Assembly (NCBI GenBank): GCA_022702705.1
Contig: CM040434.1
Span: 55,788,953-55,852,952, forward strand
Length of the DNA: 64,000 nt
Reading direction: 5' to 3'
Source of the DNA: Papilionanthe hookeriana x Papilionanthe teres
Lineage: Eukaryota; Streptophyta; Magnoliopsida; Asparagales; Orchidaceae
Below are positions 56,481-64,000 of this stretch, one piece after another. Both the position numbers and the translations under genes were made by a program. Within the stretch, counting starts at the first letter, position 1; each line of letters opens with the position of its first letter. Below the pieces are notes generated by a model. That model made no database searches. It saw only the letters and a program-made list of their open reading frames with translations, and was not told the DNA's origin.

Positions 56481-56683
56481 ACAAACTTTCATTGATTTAA
56501 AACTCTAAATCTTGGGGTTTCTATGGAGTTGGAATCCATTGGATGTGAATTAGGAAAGGAATGTTTTATTTTTCTAGAGTTTTGGAGTTAAAAATGGAGT
56601 TTGGGGAGTTAAAAGGAAGAAAATCCCGCCTAAAACCGTAAAAAAATTGCATTTTGAAACTCCAAAAATCGTCATTAAACCCT

Positions 56684-56787
56684 GGCACTGGCGACGCCAA
56701 ATAGGGTGCCGGCGGAGCCCAAATCCCAAAATATGGTGCATGCACTCTGGAGGGCGCCGGCAGAGCCCATTCTGGCGACGGGGGTGC
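56684..56787 (-). repeat. Two GC cassettes in the leader of ORF-a
   Basis: 56684-56718 (plus strand): ggcactggcgacgc, caaatag, ggtgccggcggagc. 56753-56787: ggcgccggcagagc, ccattct, ggcgacgggggtgc. Starts are 69 bp apart. The spacer ccattct is identical to the one at 54974-54980. Confidence 0.8.
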
Positions 56788-57015
56788 CAAAGTTCAAATT
56801 TGCACCGAACTTTGTTCTGGTCCGAAATATTCTAATTTTTCAATACGATCCAATATTTTCCATTCTTTCATGATAGTTAAGAGTATGTAGGACTCCAATA
56901 TGACTCTCTACAAGCACAACTACTAAAAACAAGCACGCAAACATAACAAAAATAAATATGGGTTGCCTCCCATAAAGTACTTGATTTTACGTCATCAGCC
57001 CGACAAACTATTCAG

Positions 57016-58433
57016 TTATTCAGGATGACTTAATATTAAAAGCTCTTTAAAATCTGGCCAAAACGCTTCAAAATATGGTTTTAATCTGTGCCCATTAACT
57101 TTAAATATATTTCTAGTTTTAGGATCCTCAATATCAACAGCTCCAAAAGAATTCAATTTTATAAGAGTAAGAGGTCCTATACACTTAGACTTAAGTTTTC
57201 CAGGAAATAATTTCAATCTAGTATTATATAACAAAACTTTCTGTCTAGGTTCAAATTTCTTTCTTAATATCTTTCGATCATGCCATAATTTTATTTTCTC
57301 CTTATAAATCCTGTCATTATGATAAGATTCATTTTTGATTTCTTCCAATTCATTCAATTACACAAATCTCTTCTCACCGGCATTCTTCAAATTAAAATTC
57401 AGCTCTTTTATCGCCTAATATGCTTTATGCTCCAATTCAATAGGTGAGTAACAAGTCTTTTCAAATTAAAGTATATAAGGAGACATTCTGATAGGGTCTT
57501 AAAAGCAGTCCTGTATGCTCATAAGTATCTAATTTCACAGACCAATCTAATTTATGAAGATCCACAGTTTTCTCCAAAATTCTTTTAATTTCACGATTAG
57601 ACACCTCTGCTAAACCACTAGTCTAGGGATGATAGGCAGTAGATATTCTATGAATAATATTATATTTTCAACCAATCTCTGAATCTGATTATTCCCAAAA
57701 TGAGATCCATCATCAGTTATGATTACTCTCGACATTCCATATCTTGTAAAAATATTTTTCATTAAAAATTTTGAAACACTCCAAGAGTCAAATCTGGGTA
57801 AAGCAATTGCTTCGATCCATTTCAAGACATAATCAACAACAACCAATATATATGTATTTCCAAATGAAGGAGTAAATGGTCCTATAATATCCAGTCCCCA
57901 TACATCAAAGATTTCAACTTCTAATGTAAAATTAAGAGGCATTTCATTTCTTCTAGAAATATTACGTACTCTTTGACATCGATCACATGTTTTTATATAT
58001 TTGTATACATCTCTAAAAAGAGTAGGCCAATAAAATCTAGATTACAAAATCTTATAAGCAGTTTATCAACACCAAAATGTCCTCCAAATTCAGAATCATG
58101 ACATCTCTGAATAATTGGTTCAGTTTCTTCATACGACACATATCTCCTAATAACAAGATCCTTACACTGTTTATATAGGTAGGACTCATCCCAAAAATAA
58201 AATTTAGCATCATATCTAAATTTCTTTTGTTTTTTCATTGTTAAATCAGGTGGTACAATGTCACTTACAATATAATTCACAATATCAGTATACCAAGGCA
58301 AACACCTTTCCATAATGGTATAAAGTTGCTCATCAGGGAAAGTTTCTTTAATTTCCTTCTCAAATTCAGATAATTTATAATACTCCAATCTAGACAGATG
58401 GTAAAAAATTTGGTTATCAGATCCTTTCCTCAA
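57016..58433 (-). pseudogene. Integrase region of pol, broken
   Basis: Inserts the cDNA copy into the chromosome in a live element. Zinc-binding part near 58110-57970 (CHDSEFGGHFGVDKLL, later the KTCDRCQR-like pair). Catalytic core in 57942-57610 with the first Asp in WGLDIIGPF and the second in VIITDDGSHFGN; the Glu region reads SNREIKRILEKT in the next frame (about 57600-57560). C-terminal part 57357-57016 (MNELEEIKNESYHNDRIYKE, FEPRQKVLLYNTRLKLFPGK, FKVNGHRLKPYF). Frameshifts separate the three. Confidence 0.85.
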
Positions 58434-58439
58434 CTATCA

Positions 58440-58745
58440 CAAAGTCAAATTCTTGCATTAGAATTATCCATTTGATCAGTCTTGATTTAGCATCATTCTT
58501 TTGCATTAAATATTTGATAGCTGAATGGTCAGAATGCAGTATGCATTTAGTTCCAATCAGATACAGTCTAAACTTTTAAAAGGCATACATTGTAGCTAAT
58601 AATTCTTTTTAAGTAGTGGTATAATTAATCTGAGCTTCATTAAGATTTTTACTAGCATAGTAAATAACTTTGAACATTTTATCATACCTTTGCCCTAAAG
58701 CAACTCCAATCACATAATCATTGGCATCACACATAAGTTTAAATA
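58440..58745 (-). pseudogene. RNase H region of pol, broken
   Basis: Reads CDANDYVIGVALGQRYDK, VIYYASKNLNEAQINYTTT, then a stop where Glu is usual, KELLATMYAF, and LHSDHSAIKYLMQKND: the usual Ty3/Gypsy RNase H order right after the RT. In a live element it removes the RNA template. Confidence 0.75.
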
Positions 58746-58752
58746 GTCTCTC

Positions 58753-59741
58753 TCAATCGGGTGAAACAATTATAGGGGCAATAATTAATTTTTTTAATAG
58801 TTCAAACGCATTCAAACATTCTTCATTAAAATAAAATCTCTTATCTTTTTCTAAAAGTTGGCACAAATGTTTAGTAATTTTTGAAAAATATTTAATATAA
58901 CGCCTGTAAAATCCAGCATGTCCTAAGAAACTTCTTACCCCTCTCACAGTAGTAGGAGGTGGTAATTTTCTCAATAATCTGAATTTTTGCAGGGTCTACC
59001 TCCATACCAAGTTCAGAAATTTATTGCCCAAGCACAATTCCTCCTGCAACCATAAATTGACATTTTACCCAATTCAGAACTAAATTTATTTTTTCACAAA
59101 GCTCCAAAACTTTTTTTAAATTATTCAAACATATGTCAAATGAAGTTTCGAATACAGAAAAATCATCCATGAATACTTCTATTCCATTATCAATCAAATT
59201 ACTAAAAATAGACATCATGCATCTTTGAATCGTTGTAGGTGCATTACATAATCCAAAGGGCATTCTTCGAAAAGCAAAAATTCTGTAAGGCTTAGTAAAT
59301 GTAGTATACTCTTGATCTTCAGGAGCAATAGGTATTTAATGATAAACAGTATACCCATCCAAAAAGCAATAGAACTTGTGTTCGACAAGTCTATCCAACA
59401 TTTGATCTAGAAAAGGAAGAGGAAAGTGAACTTTCCTGGTGGTGACATTTAATTTTCTATAGTCAATACAAATTCGCCAACCATTAATTTGTCTGGCTAG
59501 TATAATTTAATTCCGTTCATTCACATCAACACTCACTCCTCCCTTCTTAGGAACACAAGGAATTGAACTTACCCAAGCTCTATCTAAAATTGGGTAAATA
59601 ATTCCAGCATCAAGCCATTTTAAAATTTTCTTCTTAACTACTTATTTTATCATTGAATTCAGTCTCCTTTGTAGATCAGCTCTTGGTTTATGTTCTTCAT
59701 CCAACAAAATTCTGTGCATACAGGTCGAAGGACTGATTCCT
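58753..59741 (-). pseudogene. Reverse transcriptase region of pol, broken
   Basis: HKPRADLQRRLN and AWVSSIPCVPKKGG open the domain; INGWRICIDYRKLN and HFPLPFLDQMLDRL follow; then RMPFGLCNAPTTIQRCMMSI and the active site VFMDDFSVF (FMDD codons 59162-59173), and LPPPTTVRGVRSFLGHAGFY at the end. At least four in-frame stops interrupt it. Confidence 0.85.
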
Positions 59742-60925
59742 TCAATATCTGCTAAGGTCCAACCAAAAGCCTTTTTGTGTCTCCAATAATTTTTGTTCTT
59801 GATATTCATTCAAATCCGAAGATACAACGACTGGTAAGGTAGATGATTCTCCTAAAAATATATACTTTAAATGATTAGGAAGAATTTTCATCTCAAGTTC
59901 TGGAGGTTTTATGATAGATGGAATTAAACTTTTATCACCACTTTCTATAATATACAACATTTCAAATCTTTCTTGAACATAGTCTAACTCTTCATTCTCC
60001 ATATCATCAAAATCATTTTCTATTTCACTTCAATTCTCAAACTCCACTGTTTCATATTCTATTTTCCCTTCTAACACTTCTTTAAAATGATTAACTCTCA
60101 AATAATCGCAGATTTCCATCCAAAAGCATTCATCATTATTTCTGTTGAGGGATTTTTCATAGATTTCAGAATATTAAAGGCCACCTCTTGATCATTAACC
60201 CTCATAGTTAATTCTTCTTTTTGAACATCAATCATAGCTTCCCCAGTTGCAAGGAATGATCTTCCCAAAATAATTGTAATTTCTTTATCTTCCTCCATAT
60301 CTAATACAATAAAATCCACAGGAAGGATAAATTTATTCACTTTCACTAACACATCTTACACTAGTCCTTTAGGATAAGTAATGTAACGATCAGCCAACTG
60401 AAGAGTCACAGATGTAGATGAAATTTCTCCTATTCTCAATCTTTTAAAAGTTGATAAAGGCATAAGATTAATACTAGCTCTTAGATCACATAAAGCTCTT
60501 CCAAAAAAGTTTTCACCTATAGCACACGAGATAGTGAAACTACCAGTGTCTTTAAGTTTTTCAGGAAGCTTCTTTTGAATAATTGCACCACACTCTCCGC
60601 TAAGTGCAACAGTCTAGTGATCTGTGAACTTTTTTCCTTTTAAGAATATCCTTCATAAACTTTGCATAATCAGACATCTGCTCTAATACTTCAATAAAGG
60701 GATTATTTATTGTTAAAATCTTAAGGATTTCCAAAAATTTCATAAATTTTTATCCCTATTTTGTTTTTTCAATCTTTGAGGAAATGGAGGAGGTGGGTTT
60801 TCAATATTATTCTTCATTGGTTTAAGCAAATATTCTAAGTATGGATATATCTTATTGAAATCTTTTTCAATATCCACGTTCTCTTTCTCAACTTGAACTT
60901 CTTTAAGTTATCCACGTTTTCCTTC
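59742..60925 (-). pseudogene. End of gag, protease and protease-RT linker, broken
   Basis: Gag end near 60820-60640 (NPPPPFPQRLKKQNRDK). Protease: ASINLMPLSTFK at about 60478-60440, with the catalytic DLGAS-type motif reading DLRAS; then 60352-60098 (VDFIVLDMEEDKEITIILGR, SFLATGEAMIDVQKEELTMR). Linker 60002-59742 (LGESSTLPVVVSSDLNEYQE). A stop lies between the protease halves near 60355. Confidence 0.75.
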
Positions 60926-60926
60926 T

Positions 60927-61663
60927 TAAATAGAGGTTATTAAGAGATTACAGTGTAAGTAGCGTTGCATATGTTGTCCCTATGCAAGTCTTTCTCCCGC
61001 CTCTACCATCCCATCAATGCCAACACTCTTTTGTCATCAAGCTCATCACCATCATTCAAAAAGACAACCGAAGTTTAGCCTTGCAACCTTCACCAAAGTC
61101 CTCACCGGTCTCAACGCCCTGCCAGAAAGACGAGTTTTCTGTTTTGATCTTCCTCTGTAGATTCCTTCTCTATAATTCCTTCTATTCTCAGTTATTTCAA
61201 TACATCTCCTCTTATGGCTTTATTGTGGTCGCCCCTAAGGTTTTTTTACTCATCCCATACAAGATCAGACTTTTACAGTATATTCCTTAAATCTCGCAGG
61301 TGCACCTCTTCTTTGTATATCAAATTATTCCAATGACCAGAGTTGCACTGCGAGCCTACAGATTTGCAGCGGCCACCATCAAATGAAGGAGGCAGAACGG
61401 TCATTCAGGTGACTGCAATGCTAGCCGGGAGAACGAATAAGGCCACTTAGAAGGGTATCAGACAAATTGAGAACCTTAAATGAAAGAGCCTCTCTGATTT
61501 GTTCACCACTGGAAAAGGGGCCATCATTGTGCGGGATGGCAGAGGTAGGAGGAGTCGGATGGCTGGATCGAACGGACTCCTAATAGTGACCTTAATCCAT
61601 AAATTTAATTTTTGGAAGCTTTTATAGGTAAATATATTATTTAAGAGCTACTATATGTAATAT
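60927..61663. mobile_element. TIR element, copy 2 (left end missing)
   Basis: Similar to 38250-38604 joined to 46111-46465, without the giant LTR. Begins at aaatagaggttatt, cut by the Athila-like element. The right inverted repeat (about 61612-61660) is followed by (TA)n at 61665-61724. Contains the open frame 60982-61290 homologous to 38286-38600. Confidence 0.65.
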
Positions 61664-61664
61664 A

Positions 61665-61670
61665 TATATG

Positions 61671-61724
<54 letters not shown>
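61665..61724. repeat. (TA)n microsatellite
   Basis: About 25-30 TA units after a few tatgtaa units; same position as 46460-46511. Confidence 0.95.
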
Positions 61725-61726
<2 letters not shown>

Positions 61727-61727
<1 letters not shown>

Positions 61728-62745
61728 TTTAGGTGTTAGATATTGTTGAATCCAAATTTGTCCAATAGATGCCTATGGAATAGAGCACAACAGGGAGGAA
61801 AAAGAGCTGAGAGAGCACAATAATGAACAGTAAAATCATGTAACCATTATCAATAAATTTTTATATTTTGTACTCCCAGTAAAGTAGGTACAATTGGGGG
61901 TATTTTAATCAATACATAATTAGATGGCCGAGAGCCTGAAATGGTGTTTGACGGGCTCTTGATCTTGACGACTATGCGCTGGGAGTCTAAGAGAATGGTC
62001 GACTAGGTCGCAACCCGGGGTGGCTATGGTTGAAGCGTTGACCAAGAGGTTTAGAGCGATTTCCTGAGATCCAGGCAACTTTTATCATTCACTCAACTTG
62101 GTTGGAGAATTTTGCAAATTTGTTAGGGGTAATTGATAAGGGAGCAGCCCACGATCCTTCTCTGGTTAATGTTCTTAGAACTGTTGCCCCTCTCCCACTG
62201 TTGGAACAGGAGACCGGGGAAGGAGCTTGCTCCTTCACTACCTCAGATCTACAAAGGATGATGAACCCCTCATCTACTGAAGGGACTAACACCTCGCCTC
62301 CTACAAAGCGTGGGTTTGCTGGGGCTACTGTGATTTGGTATCTGTTGAGGGTTCTAGGATTTTGAGAGGACCTCCAGAGGACATCATGACTTGTCTAGCA
62401 GGTGACTCAGCTGAAGCGATCGATATGTCGAGGTCTTCTGCCTTGGCTGTGTTGGGATTTGGCCTTGTGAGGTAGAAGCTCCACTGATCCAGAAGGTTGA
62501 TCGACCTCCACCTCAGGAAGTGCAATTATAAAGATTGGAGGAATAACTGACAGCAATGGGAGCTTGAGAGTCTATCCTTCAAGGAAGTTGCAGTTCTTCT
62601 AGTCAAAGTGCTTTCTATTAATGAGGTAGCTTCATTATTTCAAATTCAGTATAAAATAGAAAGGGTAGACAGATTTAGGTTATGAGGCAGTTAGTGTATA
62701 GGCGGTTGTCTCAACATGTGTTCTGGTTAAGGCAGCTGCTGATGG
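61727..62745. repeat. Dispersed repeat Y, copy 2
   Basis: Longer counterpart of 46512-47325 with an extra ~190 bp (about 62312-62505). It runs on into the gag-like region that follows, so Y may be part of that Gypsy-type element. Confidence 0.65.
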
Positions 62746-62935
62746 TTTTTATTAAATTATATTTCTTCGGCAGATAAGTCATAACTAAGCGGATTTACAT
62801 GTATAAATATTTTGATTAAATGAAATTTTTAATTTTTTACATATTGTAATGTGTGTATGATGTGACTTTATTTTCACAGTTAAATGTGGTAAAAAGACCC
62901 TTATTCCCTTGCATCATTTCAACTTTCGTAGTGTA

Positions 62936-62946
62936 CTATAAGTAGG
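62936..62946 (+). promoter_or_regulatory. TATA-like sequence upstream of the gag-like ORF
   Basis: ctataagtagg about 105 bp before the ATG at 63049, with a CT-rich stretch between them. The homologous minus-strand ORF has ctatataagggc at about the same distance. Confidence 0.4.
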
Positions 62947-63048
62947 GTCGGTGGGCTTGGAAGAACCTTACGTTGCTTTCTTTTTTTCTAAGTGAACCTT
63001 TTCTCTCGCCAGCATTCTATCCTTCATTCTTTCTTTAACTTGTCAGTT

Positions 63049-63811
63049 ATGGTGCCCAAGTATTCCTTTGAGATCTTTGGAGTGAGCCCCTCCAGTGTGG
63101 CATCCGTGTTAACTGCAATAGAATTCCTCTGAAAAATGGATAGTTCTTCAGCCTACCGAGAAGAACAATAGAGGAACAAGTAGCTATAGGGAGAACCTTG
63201 TTGTATTTGTGGACCAGTTTAAGTTTGGACTAAGGCTATTGTACTTCCATGAGCTCTGGTCTATTATGAACCACTACAGTCTCATACCGACTCAAATGAT
63301 GTTGAACTTTGTCGCCATCATCATGATGTTTGTTATCTTTCTCCGGCAGCTAGACATCCCCTGGTCCATCAAGCTCTTTTCATACTTCTTTGGATTCAAG
63401 GTGGACAAGGATGGGATTATTGTTTTCTTGTCCTACCCCAAGCTCTGAATGATTGGGTTCAAGAGTAAGGTAATAGACTGGCAATCAAATTTTGTGATCG
63501 TCTTCAACATGAGAGTCTGGAGGATCTCCATCCGATCCATCTCGCGGGACATATCAAATCTGAAGGTTCTAGCTGAGTCCGTAAAGGCTTATTTTGCAAT
63601 GATTAAGGGCCAGAAATTGTCGATGTTCCAGTTTATGGAAGCATTAATAATCAATAAAATCTTTTGGTCAGTGATTTTTGGTGATATGACTGAGTTGTTA
63701 TGTGAGAATTTAGATGCTGTGGAGAGAGAGGAAGAAGGCCGTGGGAGTAAGGACCTTCTAGATAAAATTGGAGGCGAAGATTCCCCATGGGATGGGAGGT
63801 TGTCTTTGTAA
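63049..63811 (+). pseudogene. Gypsy-type gag/transposon protein, broken
   Basis: ATG 63049 starts MVPKYSFEIFGVSPSSV and meets a stop near 63130. The main open part is 63209-63448 (DQFKFGLRLLYFHELWSIMN, SLIPTQMMLNFVAIIMMF, LDIPWSIKLFSYFFGFK), then after one stop 63449-63811. It matches the minus-strand remnant at 28775-26945 and resembles the plant gypsy-type transposon domain (PF04195, from memory). The element continues beyond the window end. Confidence 0.55.
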
Positions 63812-64000
63812 CTGCAGAAACCGTTGGGTGCTCCTGGAACCGATAAAGAGCTTCCTCTCCTTCTTTTATCTTTTTTTCCTTTTTGAAATTCTCTTGGATT
63901 TCCACTTTTATGAACATGTGTGGAAACCTCCAAGAGATGTCAGGAGGGTTCTCCCAGATCTCCTAGTTCCCCGAATTTGAGTTTCAGAGGAGAGGCACCT

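Larger units (their letters stand above)
52089..60925 (-). mobile_element. Athila-like Ty3/Gypsy retrotransposon body, minus strand
   Basis: In transcript order: end of gag, protease, reverse transcriptase, RNase H, integrase, ORF-a, ORF-b, 3' spacer, polypurine tract (52089-52100, reading gggggatttt) and LTR from 52088. The pol order is that of Ty3/Gypsy, and the gag-protease text (IIQKKLPEKLKD, ASINLMPLSTFK, VDFIVLDMEED, IILGRSFLATG) is typical of Athila. The upstream end is cut at about 60926, where TIR element copy 2 begins; the 5' LTR and most of gag are missing. Every coding domain has stops. Confidence 0.85.

Overview
This is nuclear DNA of a flowering plant: split genes with GT-AG introns, a chloroplast-targeted protein, and dense nested retrotransposons of plant families. 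The first exon of the single host gene is very GC-rich, which would suit a monocot, but I cannot name the species. Only one host gene is recognisable. Almost everything else is transposable-element (TE) sequence in decay, with no intact TE gene. All family assignments come from reading motifs by eye; no search was run.

Layout. 1-~8300: 3' part of an Athila-like Ty3/Gypsy element (+), with two successive broken 'env-position' ORFs (592-1673, 4073-5238), a polypurine tract and an LTR; a small LINE lies inside it on the minus strand. ~8300-12650: TE debris, including an Athila-like LTR fragment (minus, ~10450-11439), then the gene's upstream region. 12875-33207: six-exon gene for the E2 subunit (dihydrolipoyl acetyltransferase, LTA2-like) of the plastid pyruvate dehydrogenase complex, 483 codons. 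Its last intron (15861-33102) is 17.2 kb and holds a SINE-like piece, an old RTE-type LINE, a small gag-only LTR element, a minus-strand Gypsy gag remnant, an LTR-like block and a young LINE with a perfect 20-bp target-site duplication. 33208-37700: 3' UTR and AT-rich intergenic DNA.

37941-46460: a TIR (inverted-repeat) element flanked by (TA)n, split by a 7506-bp TG...CA sequence with a 5-bp target duplication and no terminal direct repeats, best read as one giant solo LTR. 46512-52088: repeat and Athila-like LTRs of both orientations, nested. 52089-60925: body of a minus-strand Athila-like element in order gag end, protease, RT, RNase H, integrase, ORF-a, ORF-b, polypurine tract. 60926-62745: second, unsplit copy of the TIR element plus flank, serving as a paralogous empty site. 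63049-63811: broken Gypsy-type gag ORF.

The most unexpected pattern is a recurring GC-rich cassette in the Athila-like elements: two 14-nt words whose starts lie 21 bp apart (14-7-14, 35 bp in all), often in pairs about 70 bp apart. It sits upstream of the TATA box in the LTRs and again in the leader of each env-position ORF. The word sequence differs between elements while the geometry is kept. I infer a regulatory module copied between the LTR promoter and possible internal promoters.
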